Shown here: positions 7,391-16,854 of the stretch, piece after piece | Numbering within the stretch: position 1 is the first letter of the stretch | Layout: each line of letters opens with the position of its first letter | Assembly (NCBI RefSeq): GCF_013403245.1 | Contig: NZ_JACBNQ010000023.1 | Coordinates: forward strand, 1 to 55,086 | From: Sedimentibacter hydroxybenzoicus DSM 7310 | GTDB taxonomy: Bacteria > Bacillota > Clostridia > Tissierellales > Sedimentibacteraceae | Direction of reading: 5' to 3' | Length of the DNA: 55,086 nt | The notes under the pieces: generated by a model | What the model was told of the DNA's origin: nothing | What the model saw: only the letters and a program-made list of their open reading frames with translations | Databases searched by the model: none | Position numbers and translations under genes: made by a program

Positions 7391-7735
7391 TCAGAATGCA
7401 TTTTCAATCATATTTATTTCTTTGTTTTCCATGATAATTTCAATTATATCAAATTGACAGGGCATATCATCCTTGCCAATCAGCATAAAGTAATACTTTG
7501 CGGCACTTATTAGTTTCTTTTGTTTAGCCCATGTAACTGCCTCTCTCGGATATCCGAAGGAAAGATTCTTTCTGCCCTTTACTTCTATAAAATGAAGTCG
7601 TCCGTCCTTTTTTGCAATAATATCAATTTCACCGAATTTACTGATAAAATTTCTTTCAATTATTGTATACTGGTTTTTAAGCAAGTACCTTTCGGCAATT
7701 TTTTCATATTCAAAGCCCTTGTTTTTATCGTACAT
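7391..7735 (-). CDS. yraN: YraN/UPF0102 family nuclease-like protein
   Basis: 114 residues, the usual size. The family has a PD-(D/E)XK-like fold. Its core is visible as GEIDIIAKKDGRLHFIEVKG, with the acidic residues and lysine at the expected places, and the start GFEYEKIAERYLLKN is characteristic. The exact cellular role is not settled. It starts 4 bp after the stop of the HerA-like ATPase gene, so the two are probably translated from one message. In many clostridia yraN sits close to rnhB; here the nucleoside operon separates them. Confidence 0.88.
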   Translation of the reverse strand: MYDKNKGFEYEKIAERYLLKNQYTIIERNFISKFGEIDIIAKKDGRLHFIEVKGRKNLSFGYPREAVTWAKQKKLISAAKYYFMLIGKDDMPCQFDIIEIIMENKEINMIENAF

Positions 7736-7739
7736 GGTA

Positions 7740-9230
7740 CTACCTTCTAAGGGAGCCTAACACGCCTCTCATAAGTGACCTTCCTATTTCTCTGCCTATG
7801 GCACTCATAGCCGAATTTGTGACTCTTTCAACGGGAGTCAGCCGATTGCTTTTCTTATTTCTGAGCTTTTCAAGCTCCTTTGCTTCCTTTGCCTTTATTT
7901 TTTCTAATTCCAATCTTTCTTTTTGAAGCTTTAATTCTTCCATTTCACGCTCATTTCTTTTTATGAGCATTTCATAAGCCGATTCTCTGTCAATTTCTTT
8001 ATCGTATTTATAATACAGGGGTGAGCTTGTAATAATTTGTTTTCTCAAATAATCGTCTATAGTCCCAAACTTGCTTTGAGGCGGAAGTATAAATCCACGT
8101 TCAACTATGCAAGGGCTTCCTTTTTCGTCTAAGCACGATATTAAGGCTTCTCCTGTTTCAAGCTCCGTTATTGCCTGAACTGTATCAAATGCCGGATTCG
8201 TACGGAATGTTTCGGCAGCCGTCACAACCTTTTTTCTGTCAGCAGGCGTGTAAGCTCTCAGAGCGTGCTGAATTCTGTTTCCTAACTGTCCGAGTATTTC
8301 ATCCGGCAAATCTCTTGGATTTTGTGTTACAAAGTATACGCCTACACCCTTTGAGCGAATAAGTCGAACCACCTGCTCTATTTTGTTTAATAAAACCTTT
8401 GGAGCATTATCAAACAGCAAATGTGCTTCATCAAAGAAAAATACCATTTTGGGCTGCTCTAAATCTCCCTCTTCGGGCAGATTTTCGAAAAGCTCGGAGA
8501 GCATCCATAGTAAGAATGTAGAATACAATGCAGGGTTTAAAAATAGTTTGGAGCTGTGAAGAATATTTATATATCCTCTGCCATCCCCTGCAACTTTCAT
8601 CCAATCATTGAAATCAAGCTCCGGTTCACCAAAGAAGAAGTTTCCTCCTTGATCTTCAAGTACCATTAATGATCTTAAGATTGCACCAACGCTTTGAGTT
8701 GTAATATTTCCATACTTCAATGTAAGCTCTTTGGCATTGTCTCCCACGTATTGAACCATTGAACGCAAATCTTTTAAATCCAACAGCAGAAGTCCGTTTT
8801 CATCGGCAACTCTGAAAACTATATTGAGTATGCCCGACTGAGTATCATTTAAATCAAGTATTCTTGAAAGTAATATGGGACCCATTTCAGATATGGTGGT
8901 CCTTAAAGGAAGACCATTTTCTCCGTAAATATCCCAAAACTGTACCGGAGAGGACTTATATGTAAAATTATCTATCTCTAAACGTTTAATTCTTTCCTGC
9001 ATATTTTCATTATCAGTTCCGGGTGACGCCAGACTTGCCAAATCTCCCTTTATATCGGAAAGAAATACCGGCACACCCATTTCGCTGAAGGATTCAGCCA
9101 TAACCTTTAATGTTATTGTTTTTCCGGTGCCTGTAGCCCCTGCCACAAGACCGTGTCTATTAGCCATTTTAGGTTCTAAATATATTCTTTTGTCACTTTT
9201 TCCTATCCAAACTTTATTATCCTTGAACAT
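7740..9230 (-). CDS. HerA-like ATPase (DUF853/helicase HerA-like family)
   Basis: 496 residues. The N-terminus has a Walker A motif, [20 protein letters not shown] (about residues 29-48). The Walker B strand is [13 protein letters not shown] (about 263-275). Next comes the region [20 protein letters not shown] and an arginine-bearing segment typical of the FtsK/HerA superfamily. The C-terminal 80 residues form a charged coiled coil ([20 protein letters not shown]) and end in basic residues. Family members are thought to be hexameric DNA-acting ATPases, but the role of this DUF853 type is unknown. It is a stand-alone gene between the nucleoside transporter and yraN. The ribosome site AAGGAGTTGCT precedes the ATG. 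Confidence 0.88.
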   Translation of the reverse strand: MFKDNKVWIGKSDKRIYLEPKMANRHGLVAGATGTGKTITLKVMAESFSEMGVPVFLSDIKGDLASLASPGTDNENMQERIKRLEIDNFTYKSSPVQFWDIYGENGLPLRTTISEMGPILLSRILDLNDTQSGILNIVFRVADENGLLLLDLKDLRSMVQYVGDNAKELTLKYGNITTQSVGAILRSLMVLEDQGGNFFFGEPELDFNDWMKVAGDGRGYINILHSSKLFLNPALYSTFLLWMLSELFENLPEEGDLEQPKMVFFFDEAHLLFDNAPKVLLNKIEQVVRLIRSKGVGVYFVTQNPRDLPDEILGQLGNRIQHALRAYTPADRKKVVTAAETFRTNPAFDTVQAITELETGEALISCLDEKGSPCIVERGFILPPQSKFGTIDDYLRKQIITSSPLYYKYDKEIDRESAYEMLIKRNEREMEELKLQKERLELEKIKAKEAKELEKLRNKKSNRLTPVERVTNSAMSAIGREIGRSLMRGVLGSLRR

Positions 9231-9338
9231 AGCAACTCCTTTCCACTATCGAAAATTAAGTAATTACTTACCATATTACTAATGATTACATTATCTTTCA
9301 ATATATTAGCATATTTTAGTGTTTCACCATATTAATTT

Positions 9339-10292
9339 TTAACGGCTTCCTTTGTCGTAAGGTACTCCGGATGCCTTTGGCGCTTGTGAAGATTTAGAGA
9401 AGAAAGATAAAACTATTAATGTAGCAATATAAGGAATCATTTTATATACATCATTTGAAATAGGCAGTGTCTTAAGTATCGGAATAGCGGAATATGCCGC
9501 AGCAAAGGTCTTCATTATACCGAAGAAAAATGCAGCAAAGAATATTTTCTTTGTTCTCCATTGACCGAATATTAAAACAGCAAGAGCTAAGAATCCGTAT
9601 CCTGCCACTGTTGCATTGAAGTTCGTAGATGTGGGAACTACAAATACAAGACCGCCTATTCCGCCAAGCATACCTGAAATGATTACACCTGCATATCTGA
9701 TCTTATAAACGTTGATACCTACAGAATCTGCAGCCTGAGGATGCTCGCCGCAGGCTTTTAATCTTAAGCCGAATTTAGTGTGGTTTATAACTATTTCAGC
9801 CATTACGGCTATACCTATCCCAATATACGTTGTTATATAACAGTTTTGAAACAGTATAGGACCCAGTACAGGGATATCTCCTAAAAACGGTACCTTTGCG
9901 ATATGAAATGTATCTAAAAACTGAACCTGCTGCACTCCCTGCACCATTCTGGCAGCAAATATAGCAAAAGCAGGAGCAAACATATTGAGTGCCGTACCGC
10001 TTATGGTCTGATCCGCTTTTAAGTTTATGGAAGCGAAGGCATGAAGCAGTGAAAATACGGCTCCGGTTAATCCTGCAACAAATATTGCAAGAACCAGTAA
10101 AAGCTGCCCGCTCATCATGTTCTGAAATATACTTAAAAATGATATGCTTACAAAGGCACCCATGACCATTATTCCTTCAAGTGCTATATTTACAATACCG
10201 CTTCTTTCAGAAAACATTCCTCCCAAAGCAACAATCAATAAAGGAATTGCAAAAAACATAGTTTGCTGAGCTACAAAATAGATTACATTCAT
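9339..10292 (-). CDS. Nucleoside ABC transporter permease (NupQ/YufQ type)
   Basis: 317 residues, strongly hydrophobic, about 8-9 membrane helices. It is the shorter of two permeases in a BMP-type nucleoside importer. Family marks are GGMFSERSGIVNIALEGIMV near the N-terminus and RACGEHPQAADSVGIN-like RLKACGEHPQAADSVG in the coupling region. Its start overlaps the end of the larger permease gene by 4 bp (ATGA type), so their translation is coupled. It is the last gene of the deoC-lipoprotein-ATPase-permease-permease set. Confidence 0.92.
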   Translation of the reverse strand: MNVIYFVAQQTMFFAIPLLIVALGGMFSERSGIVNIALEGIMVMGAFVSISFLSIFQNMMSGQLLLVLAIFVAGLTGAVFSLLHAFASINLKADQTISGTALNMFAPAFAIFAARMVQGVQQVQFLDTFHIAKVPFLGDIPVLGPILFQNCYITTYIGIGIAVMAEIVINHTKFGLRLKACGEHPQAADSVGINVYKIRYAGVIISGMLGGIGGLVFVVPTSTNFNATVAGYGFLALAVLIFGQWRTKKIFFAAFFFGIMKTFAAAYSAIPILKTLPISNDVYKMIPYIATLIVLSFFSKSSQAPKASGVPYDKGSR

Positions 10293-11392
10293 TTGCTGGC
10301 CTCCTGTCTGCTGCTGCGCTTATTTATTTTTAAAATTATATTTTTAAACAAAAGTGAAAATGCTCCGCAGTAAATTATTGCAGAAATAATTATATCGATT
10401 ACTTCGGGAGCAAATGAATACAGTTGGATATTTACTCCCCCAACCGTTAAATGCGCTATAAATAACCCTGCAAATAAAATCCCGATTGGATTTGACATAC
10501 CAAGGAGCGCCACAGAAATTCCCGCGAAGCCCTGAGGAGCTAGAATATCAACTACCTGCAGATATTTTCCTGAACCGGCAAGATACAAAAGCCCTCCTCC
10601 AAGTCCAGATAATGCACCTGCTATCAGCATGGAGAGTATTATTTTATTCTTAGCATTTATTCCCGCATATTTGCTGGCAGTAGGACTTAATCCGCATGCC
10701 TTTAATTCATAGCCTAAGGTTGTCTTGCTTAATATTATATAAATAACAATAACAGCTAATATTGCAATAAGAATTCCAATGTTCATATTGTTTGTTTCAA
10801 AAATTTTATCTAGACCCGCCTTAGGTATAATCGCAGTTTTAGCAACAGGCAAGCTTTGATTTTTAATTTTGTCATGGATATTTTTAACTATGAGGATATT
10901 TACCAAGTACATGCCGATGTAATTCATCATAATAGAAGATATAACCTCATGTACGTTGTAATATGCTTTCAGTATACCCGGCAACAGTCCCCACAAAGCT
11001 CCTGCTATCAAAGCTCCGGTTAAAGCAACAATCCAGTGCAAATGCCCCGGTAGAAATGTCCATTTAATACCTATAAAAATTGCAACGAACGCACCCATTG
11101 TAAATTGACCGGAAGCTCCTATGTTAAATAAACCGGTTTTAAAAGCGAAGCCGACAGAAAGACCGGTTAAAATTATAGGGATTGCATTATAAAGCATATC
11201 GCCTATTCCTTTTGCGCCGTCTGCAAAGCCGCCCTGTAAAATTGCAAAAAATCCCGGTACTGCTTCTCTTGAATTACTTATTAATAAAATAATGAAACCG
11301 AAAAGGAGACCTATAAAAATAGCCATTGCGGCAGAAATAAAGCTTACTCCCCAGCTTGAATTCATTAAACTAAATTTTAGCTTATGCTTCAT
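10289..11392 (-). CDS. Nucleoside ABC transporter permease (NupP/YufP type)
   Basis: About 367 residues and some ten membrane helices. It is the larger permease of the nucleoside importer. Signatures are FKTGLFNIGASGQFTMGAFV (about 85-105) and the coupling loop LKACGLSPTASKYAGIN. I prefer the ATG at 11392 because GGAG lies 8 bases upstream; a GTG at 11401 would place the ribosome site too close. It overlaps the ATPase gene end by about 11 bp and the next permease by 4 bp. Confidence 0.92.
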   Translation of the reverse strand: MKHKLKFSLMNSSWGVSFISAAMAIFIGLLFGFIILLISNSREAVPGFFAILQGGFADGAKGIGDMLYNAIPIILTGLSVGFAFKTGLFNIGASGQFTMGAFVAIFIGIKWTFLPGHLHWIVALTGALIAGALWGLLPGILKAYYNVHEVISSIMMNYIGMYLVNILIVKNIHDKIKNQSLPVAKTAIIPKAGLDKIFETNNMNIGILIAILAVIVIYIILSKTTLGYELKACGLSPTASKYAGINAKNKIILSMLIAGALSGLGGGLLYLAGSGKYLQVVDILAPQGFAGISVALLGMSNPIGILFAGLFIAHLTVGGVNIQLYSFAPEVIDIIISAIIYCGAFSLLFKNIILKINKRSSRQEASK

Positions 11393-12914
11393 TGTACACA
11401 CTCCTTTTAGTTCCGGACATATAAAGCCCCAATTCCTGAACCGTGGTTTCCTTTGGATTTAAATCCCCTACAATTTCACCTTCATACATAACCAATATAC
11501 GGTCACTTACATTCATCACTTCATCCAGATCAAAGGATACCAATAAAACTGCTTTTCCTGTGCATCTTTGTGCAATCAATTGCTTATGTATATATTCTAT
11601 AGCCCCGACATCAAGGCCTCGTGTCGGCTGTACGGCTATAATGATATCGGGATCTCTGTCAATTTCTCTTGCAACAATCAGCTTTTGTTGATTTCCTCCG
11701 GACATGCCCCGCACAACGGAGTCTTCTCCCTGACTTGATCTTATATCAAATTCATCAATTAATTTTTTTGCATATTCTTTTACTGCATCAAATTTTATAA
11801 AACCGTTTTTCTGAAATTTCGGCTCATAATATGTTTGCAGAACAGCATTTTCCTTCAAGCTGTAGTCAAGAACAAGACCGTATTTTTGTCTGTCCTCGGG
11901 TATGTGTGCAAAACCCGCAATGCATTTTTGTCTTATTGAACTTTTGGTAACATCTTCGTTATTTAATAAAATTTTGCCTGATGTCAAGGGCAATAAACCG
12001 GTTATACCTTGTACCAATTCAGATTGTCCGTTGCCGTCAATTCCTGCTATACAAAGAATTTCACCTTTATTTACGTTAAAAGAAACATTATTGACCTTGT
12101 CTTTCTTGGTTTCTTTATTTGTTATAGTAAGGCTTTGCACCTTAAGAACAGGTTCCTCCGACGTACACTCATCCTTGTTGATAACAAAACTTATTTTTCT
12201 TCCAACCATCATTTCTGACATTTCTTCTTTTGACGTCACGCTTACATCGACAGTGCCTATATATTTGCCTTTTCTCAGAACGCTGCATCTATTTGCCGCC
12301 GCCTTTATTTCATTTAATTTATGAGTAATAAAAACAATTGATTTGCCTTCCTCGGTCATATCCTTCATTATTTTCATCAACTCATCTATTTCCTGCTGAG
12401 TAAGAACTGCCGTCGGCTCATCAAATATTAATATATCATTGTCTCTGTAAAGCATTTTAAGAATTTCCACCCTTTGCTGCATACCGACGGTTATGTCGGA
12501 TATCCGGGCATCGGGATCTATTTTCAATTTGTATTGTTCGCTTAATTTATTTATTTTATTTCTTGCTTCTTCCATTTTAAGAAAGCCGTTTTTAGTAGTT
12601 TCCTTACCTAATACAATGCTTTCTAAAACAGTGAAATTATGAACCAATTTGAAATGCTGATGAACCATTCCTATTCCTAAATCATTTGCATCATTAGGGT
12701 TATTGATTTTCACGGGCTTTTCATTAATGGAAATATCGCCGTTTTCAGCCTGATACAAGCCGAACAAAATACTCATAAGGGTTGATTTGCCGGCTCCGTT
12801 TTCTCCCAACAGAGCATGAATCTCTCCTTTTTTCACTTTAAATGTAACATCGTCAACTGCTTTAAAATCACCAAACTCCTTGGTAATATGATTCATCTCA
12901 ATGACATATTCCAT
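11382..12914 (-). CDS. Nucleoside ABC transporter ATP-binding protein (NupO/YufO type)
   Basis: 510 residues with two ABC domains in one chain, as in sugar and nucleoside importers of this class. The first domain has Walker A GENGAGKS (about 37-44) and Walker B ILIFDEPTAVLT. The second has GIDGNGQSE, the signature VRGMSGGNQQKLIVAREI (about 405-422) and VQPTRGLD instead of a normal Walker B/D-loop. The second site is therefore degenerate, which is normal for this family. It follows the lipoprotein gene after a hairpin that may reduce its transcription relative to the binding protein. Confidence 0.93.
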   Translation of the reverse strand: MEYVIEMNHITKEFGDFKAVDDVTFKVKKGEIHALLGENGAGKSTLMSILFGLYQAENGDISINEKPVKINNPNDANDLGIGMVHQHFKLVHNFTVLESIVLGKETTKNGFLKMEEARNKINKLSEQYKLKIDPDARISDITVGMQQRVEILKMLYRDNDILIFDEPTAVLTQQEIDELMKIMKDMTEEGKSIVFITHKLNEIKAAANRCSVLRKGKYIGTVDVSVTSKEEMSEMMVGRKISFVINKDECTSEEPVLKVQSLTITNKETKKDKVNNVSFNVNKGEILCIAGIDGNGQSELVQGITGLLPLTSGKILLNNEDVTKSSIRQKCIAGFAHIPEDRQKYGLVLDYSLKENAVLQTYYEPKFQKNGFIKFDAVKEYAKKLIDEFDIRSSQGEDSVVRGMSGGNQQKLIVAREIDRDPDIIIAVQPTRGLDVGAIEYIHKQLIAQRCTGKAVLLVSFDLDEVMNVSDRILVMYEGEIVGDLNPKETTVQELGLYMSGTKRSVYNEA

Positions 12915-12941
12915 ACTTAACTCCTTATGGTAGTTTATAGC

Positions 12942-12981
12942 AAAAAAGTGTCTTAGAATAAATACGTCAAGACACTTTTTT
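12942..12981 (-). terminator. Internal hairpin between lipoprotein and ATPase genes
   Basis: A perfect 13-bp inverted repeat, AAAAAAGTGTCTT (12942-12954) and AAGACACTTTTTT (12969-12981), forms a terminator with a T run in the 104-bp gap. In ABC importer operons such a partial terminator gives much more binding protein than membrane parts. Confidence 0.85.
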
Positions 12982-13018
12982 GCATCAATTGAAATCTCAA
13001 CTGAAATAAAAGGTTATA

Positions 13019-14107
13019 TTAATTTATTTCTTCTACTGCAACTTTTTGTGTTTCTATTTCTTTAGGACCTTCAACATCCTGATCTCCAACAATTTCAAAT
13101 TCTTTGTTAACTATCTTTCCGTATACCGCATCATAATCTGCCTGAGAGAATTTTTCAAATTTAGAATTTTCCATCGGCAACTGAACTCCGTTTACTGTTG
13201 CGTCCAATACCTGGATTTCACCGCCAGGGAATTTTTCATCATAGAATAATTTAAGCGCATCATAAACTGATTTTGTTAAATTTTTCATTGAAGAAGTTAT
13301 AACAGTTTCGGACTCTGCCGATTGGTCAACGTCAACACCTATAACCTTTGTTTTAGCTGTTTCGGCTGCCTTCATAACTGAGTTCCCCACAGCACCGCCG
13401 CAAGCAAATATAACCTCTGTGCCTTCATTGTACCATGCCGCTGCTTTTGCCATATTTTCAGGTGTAGCATCAAAGTTTCCTACGTATGTATATTTAACTT
13501 TTACTTCGCCGTCAGCTAATCCTAATTCCTGAGCCGCAACTTCCGCTCCCTGAATGTATCCGTAACCGAAACGAATAACCGCAGGAACAGCAATACCGCC
13601 CATGAAACCTAAATTTTTATAGCCGTCTTTAACAGCCGCATATCCTGCCAGAAAACCTGCTTCTTCTTCAGCATAGAATATTGATAAAGTGTTATCCTTT
13701 ACTACAGGAACCCAATCTCCCGCATGCGGATTACCGTCAAGAATTATAAAGCGTACATCCGGATATTTATCCTGAGCATTGAAAATAGGTACTTCAAATA
13801 AGAATCCCGGACAAACGATTATTTTAGCTCCTGCCTTAACAGCTAAATCGATGGATGTTAAATATGCATCGTCTGATTTTTCAGATGGTTTGTAATATTT
13901 GTATGTTTTATTAGCTTCTTCGGCATAAGCAACAACGCCTTCCCACGCACCTTGGTTAAATGATTTATCATCAATAGTTCCAACGTCGGTAATAAGGGCA
14001 ATTTCAGCTGTGCCGTCAGCCGGTGTATCTGTAGCTTGTTCCTTGGCACATGCAGATAAACTCAAAATCAGCATAAGTGCAAGTGCAATGATACCTAATT
14101 TTTTCAT
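13019..14107 (-). CDS. BMP-family nucleoside-binding lipoprotein
   Basis: About 362 residues. The lipoprotein signal is MKKLGIIALALMLILSLSAC with the lipidated Cys at residue 20. The mature part is a PnrA/BmpA-type periplasmic-binding fold, with IALITDVGTIDDKSFNQG as the family's N-terminal signature and a later VIGVDVDQSAESETV. It should capture nucleosides outside the membrane for the importer encoded downstream. I start at the ATG at 14107, which has GGAGGAGATAGT before it, rather than an upstream in-frame codon at 14137. deoC lies directly upstream, which links import to nucleoside breakdown. Confidence 0.93.
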   Translation of the reverse strand: MKKLGIIALALMLILSLSACAKEQATDTPADGTAEIALITDVGTIDDKSFNQGAWEGVVAYAEEANKTYKYYKPSEKSDDAYLTSIDLAVKAGAKIIVCPGFLFEVPIFNAQDKYPDVRFIILDGNPHAGDWVPVVKDNTLSIFYAEEEAGFLAGYAAVKDGYKNLGFMGGIAVPAVIRFGYGYIQGAEVAAQELGLADGEVKVKYTYVGNFDATPENMAKAAAWYNEGTEVIFACGGAVGNSVMKAAETAKTKVIGVDVDQSAESETVITSSMKNLTKSVYDALKLFYDEKFPGGEIQVLDATVNGVQLPMENSKFEKFSQADYDAVYGKIVNKEFEIVGDQDVEGPKEIETQKVAVEEIN

Positions 14108-14154
14108 AATACTATCTCCTCCATTTATCTTACTCAATTTAAGATTTTTATAAA

Positions 14155-14811
14155 TTAACGCTGAGCGTCATTTATCAGTTTAATTGCAGAACTTGTACCA
14201 ATCCTTGAACATCCTTCATTAATAAACGTTTCCATATCTTCGAGTGTTTTTATACCCCCGGATGCCTTAATTCTAACACTCTCACCCAAATATTTTTTAA
14301 ATAATTTTATATCCTCTAAAACTGCTCCGCCTGTACCGAATCCTGTTGATGTCTTTATATAATCCGCACCTGCATCAGTAACCGCTTTACACATAGCAAT
14401 TTTTTCTTCTTCTGTAAGATAACAAGTTTCAATTATTACTTTTAATATTTTGTTCCCAGCAACCTTTTTAATAGCCGATATTTCTTCTTCTACTTTTTTA
14501 TATTCCTTATTTTTTACATCGGCAATGTTTATAACCATATCGATTTCATTTGCACCGTCCTTAACAGCCTGTGCACATTCTGATATTTTTGCCTCAGTTA
14601 CTGAATACCCAAGTGGAAAACCTATTACAGTACAAATATTTATTTTGTCTTTATAAACTTCATTAATTTTCTTTATATAACAAGGCGGTACACAAACAGA
14701 AGCTGTTTTGTACTCTATTGCTTCATCACACAGTAATTTTATGTCTTCCCACGTCGCAAACGCTTTCAATAGCGTGTGGTCAACATATTTTAAAATTTCC
14801 CTCGCATCCAT
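14155..14811 (-). CDS. deoC: Deoxyribose-phosphate aldolase
   Basis: 218 residues. DeoC splits 2-deoxyribose-5-phosphate into glyceraldehyde-3-phosphate and acetaldehyde, the last step in using deoxynucleoside sugars. Seen are the N-terminal DHTLLKAFATWEDI, KVIIETCYLTEEEK, the Schiff-base lysine in DYIKTSTGFGTGGA (about residues 148-161) and RIKASGGIKTLEDM. It is the first gene of the nucleoside uptake set. No thymidine or purine phosphorylase gene is present nearby, so those steps must be encoded elsewhere. Confidence 0.95.
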   Translation of the reverse strand: MDAREILKYVDHTLLKAFATWEDIKLLCDEAIEYKTASVCVPPCYIKKINEVYKDKINICTVIGFPLGYSVTEAKISECAQAVKDGANEIDMVINIADVKNKEYKKVEEEISAIKKVAGNKILKVIIETCYLTEEEKIAMCKAVTDAGADYIKTSTGFGTGGAVLEDIKLFKKYLGESVRIKASGGIKTLEDMETFINEGCSRIGTSSAIKLINDAQR

Positions 14812-14854
14812 ACTTACTCCCTACCAATATTTATATGTTTTGTTTATATTTATT

Positions 14855-14883
14855 AGCTTAGCACAAAATTATACATTCGTCAA
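14855..14883 (-). promoter_or_regulatory. Possible promoter of the deoC-transporter operon
   Basis: On the minus strand TTGACG (14883-14878), a 17-bp spacer and TAAGCT (14860-14855), about 45 bases upstream of the deoC start. The -35 is good, the -10 mediocre. Confidence 0.35.
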
Positions 14884-15007
14884 ACGAAAAAATTCCTTTG
14901 CTTGATACAGGTCCGATATCTCCAGCCTTTGCAGTTTTGCCAATTGCAACACCTTTTTCTATTCTTGTGCTGCTACAATTTCTACACTCTATAGCAATTC
15001 CCCATTT
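14858..15007 (-). pseudogene. Unrecognised coding remnant upstream of deoC
   Basis: A 49-codon open stretch without start codon or ribosome site. It reads WGIAIECRNCSSTRIEKGVA and later GKTAKAGDIGPVSSKGIF. The CxxC pair and the glycine-rich middle look like protein sequence, not noise. It may be the end of a lost gene. I do not recognise the family. Confidence 0.25.
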
Positions 15008-15048
15008 TTATTATTTTTTTCTATAATTATGGTTCAAAAATTATAAAC

Positions 15049-15085
15049 TGCCATTTAATTATAACTTATTTACAATTAAATGGCA
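15049..15085. repeat. 12-bp inverted repeat downstream of rnhB
   Basis: TGCCATTTAATT (15049-15060) and AATTAAATGGCA (15074-15085) form a perfect hairpin with a 13-nt loop. T tracts on both sides are short. It may be a second transcription stop after the rnhB terminator. Confidence 0.5.
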
Positions 15086-15118
15086 ATTTTAAATGTATAA
15101 TTTATAATAGAATATAAA

Positions 15119-15159
15119 TAAAAAAAGAACAAATGGCTATATAAAACTCATTTGTTCTT
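15119..15159 (-). terminator. Terminator overlapping the rnhB stop codon
   Basis: On the minus strand AAGAACAAATG pairs with CATTTGTTCTT, followed by more Ts. The ascending arm contains the last rnhB codons, and the TAG stop lies in the loop, so the gene ends inside its own terminator. This closes the ylxM-to-rnhB run. Confidence 0.85.
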
Positions 15160-15769
15160 GTATATTCAATATCTTTTTTAAGAATGTTTTTCTATGTATT
15201 TCAATGGGACCGTATTCTAAAAGAGCTTGTACATGGTCTTTGGTTCCGTATCCCTTGTTTTTGGCAAATCTGTATTGGGGAAATATCTTGTCCATTTCAT
15301 CCATCTGCCTGTCTCTTGTTACTTTAGCTATTATTGAAGCTGCAGCTATACCGTGGCAGGTTGCATCTCCATGGATAATGTTTAACTGAGGGATTTTGAT
15401 ATCTAACTTTTCTGCATCTGTCAGGACAAAATCCGGAATTATTTTGCTTCCGTCTTTATCCCTCAAGTTTTCTATTGCCTGCTTCATAGCAAGCTTCGTT
15501 GCATTTTTTATATTTATCTCATCCACCGTTCTGCAATCCATTTCTCCTACGCCGATTGCAACGGCAGAATCTTTTATTAACTCAAACAGTATGTCTCTCT
15601 TTTTGGCGGTTAATTTTTTAGAATCGTTAACTCCTTCTATAATTACACCCTGAGGCATTACTATTGCACATGTTACCACGCTTCCCGCAAGGCATCCTCT
15701 TCCTACTTCATCTATACAGGCGATATATTTATAACCCTTGTCCCAAAGTTCGGTTTCAATTTTAAGCAT
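15137..15769 (-). CDS. rnhB: Ribonuclease HII
   Basis: 210 residues. It cuts the RNA strand of RNA-DNA hybrids and single ribonucleotides in DNA. The acidic active site is seen in CIDEVGRGCLAGSVV (about residues 18-32), the later Asp in PDFVLTDAEKLDI, and SIIAKVTRDRQMDEMD with the conserved arginine and aspartate. It is the last gene of the conserved translation/SRP cluster, as in many clostridia, and is separated from rbgA by a repeat element of about 100 bp. The ribosome site AGGAGTAAA precedes the ATG. Confidence 0.96.
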   Translation of the reverse strand: MLKIETELWDKGYKYIACIDEVGRGCLAGSVVTCAIVMPQGVIIEGVNDSKKLTAKKRDILFELIKDSAVAIGVGEMDCRTVDEINIKNATKLAMKQAIENLRDKDGSKIIPDFVLTDAEKLDIKIPQLNIIHGDATCHGIAAASIIAKVTRDRQMDEMDKIFPQYRFAKNKGYGTKDHVQALLEYGPIEIHRKTFLKKILNIQEQMSFI

Positions 15770-15815
15770 ATTTTACTCCTTAAAAAATGAGATTAAATAA
15801 GCATCTCCGGTATTT

Positions 15816-15927
15816 GTCATCCTGAAAGCTTTAGCTTGAAGGATCTCAGAACTTCAAAACCTGAGACTCCCCACTGACGTTCGGAATGATACAGGCATAC
15901 GATATACGTTTATTCATAGCAATGACA
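15816..15927. repeat. Composite interspersed repeat between rbgA and rnhB
   Basis: Two modules. The first, starting GTCATCCTGAAAGCTT and running to TTCGGAATGATAC, is a variant of the GTCATTCTGAACG..GAATCTCA family also found at 30770, 38569 and 51396. The second, at 15906-15927 (CGTTTATTCATAGCAATGAC), is the exact reverse complement of 38533-38554. It lies after the rbgA stop. Confidence 0.8.
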
Positions 15928-15939
15928 AGAAAAATGACA

Positions 15940-16794
15940 TCAATTCAACTCTTCCGGCTTCTCTAATGTTATATTTCCTAATTTTCCGTTTCTGAAGTCA
16001 TTAAATAATAAGTTTGCAACTCTTAAGTAATCTATTTCTGTCTTATTTAATAAAAATCCTTTTTTATAGGCAATATTATCTAAAATATCCAACGGCTTTT
16101 CACCTTGCTCTATATCGTACTTTTCCAATATTGCATCAACCTTGTTTAATTCTATCATTTTTTCGACAAATTTTAAAGAGATTTCTTCAAGAACAATTAC
16201 TTCGTCCCTTATTGCTCCTGTAAATGCAAGATTCAGGGCTAATTTATCGTCATCAAATTTCGGCCATAAAATCCCCGGAGTATCCAGCAAATCAATGTTG
16301 CCGGTTAATCGTATCCATTGTTTGCCCTTTGTTACACCCGGCATATTTCCCGTCTTGGCACTTTTTCTTTTCGCCAGCGAATTAATGAGAGTGGATTTAC
16401 CTACATTGGGGATTCCGACTATCATCGCCTTAATTGTTCTGTTTAGCAAGCCCCTTTTTTTGTATCTTTCAACTATTTCCTTTGAAGCTTCAGCTATTGC
16501 ATTATCCAATTTCCTAAGCTCCTTGTTATTTGTTGAATTGTACAGCACTACTGACCAGCCCTTACTTTTATAATATGCTTCCCAGGCTTTATTTAAGTTT
16601 GGATCTGCTAAATCATATTTATTGAGAACTATCAGCCTTTTTTTATCTCTGAACAGATTATCAAAATCAGGATTTTTGCTCGATATGGGAATTCTCGCAT
16701 CTATAACCTCTATAACAATGTTAACGAGCTTAAGATTTTCCTGAAGCAAGTCCTTTGTTTTTTTCATATGTCCCGGATACCAATTTATATTCAT
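15940..16794 (-). CDS. rbgA: Ribosome biogenesis GTPase YlqF/RbgA
   Basis: About 284 residues. RbgA is a circularly permuted GTPase needed for late assembly of the 50S subunit. The order of motifs shows the permutation: NKYDLAD (G4) near residue 57 comes before the P-loop GIPNVGKSTLIN (G1) near 124 and DTPGILWPK (G3) near 170. The N-terminus INWYPGHMKKTK is a family hallmark. I start at the ATG at 16794. A GTG at 16830 lies inside the hairpin that follows rplS and is unlikely to be used. It follows rplS in the conserved trmD-rplS-rbgA-rnhB order. Confidence 0.95.
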   Translation of the reverse strand: MNINWYPGHMKKTKDLLQENLKLVNIVIEVIDARIPISSKNPDFDNLFRDKKRLIVLNKYDLADPNLNKAWEAYYKSKGWSVVLYNSTNNKELRKLDNAIAEASKEIVERYKKRGLLNRTIKAMIVGIPNVGKSTLINSLAKRKSAKTGNMPGVTKGKQWIRLTGNIDLLDTPGILWPKFDDDKLALNLAFTGAIRDEVIVLEEISLKFVEKMIELNKVDAILEKYDIEQGEKPLDILDNIAYKKGFLLNKTEIDYLRVANLLFNDFRNGKLGNITLEKPEELN

Positions 16795-16816
16795 AAGAGG
16801 TGTATCCCCTTTCCTT

Positions 16817-16846
16817 AAAAAAGGACACACCTTTAAAGGAATGTCC
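16817..16846 (-). terminator. Hairpin terminator between rplS and rbgA
   Basis: On the minus strand GGACATTCCTTTAAAGG and TGTCC form a two-part stem followed by six Ts, eight bases after the rplS stop. It would make rplS expression partly independent of rbgA. Its GGGGACA start resembles other small GGGACA elements in this window. Confidence 0.7.
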
Positions 16847-16854
16847 CCAATTTA

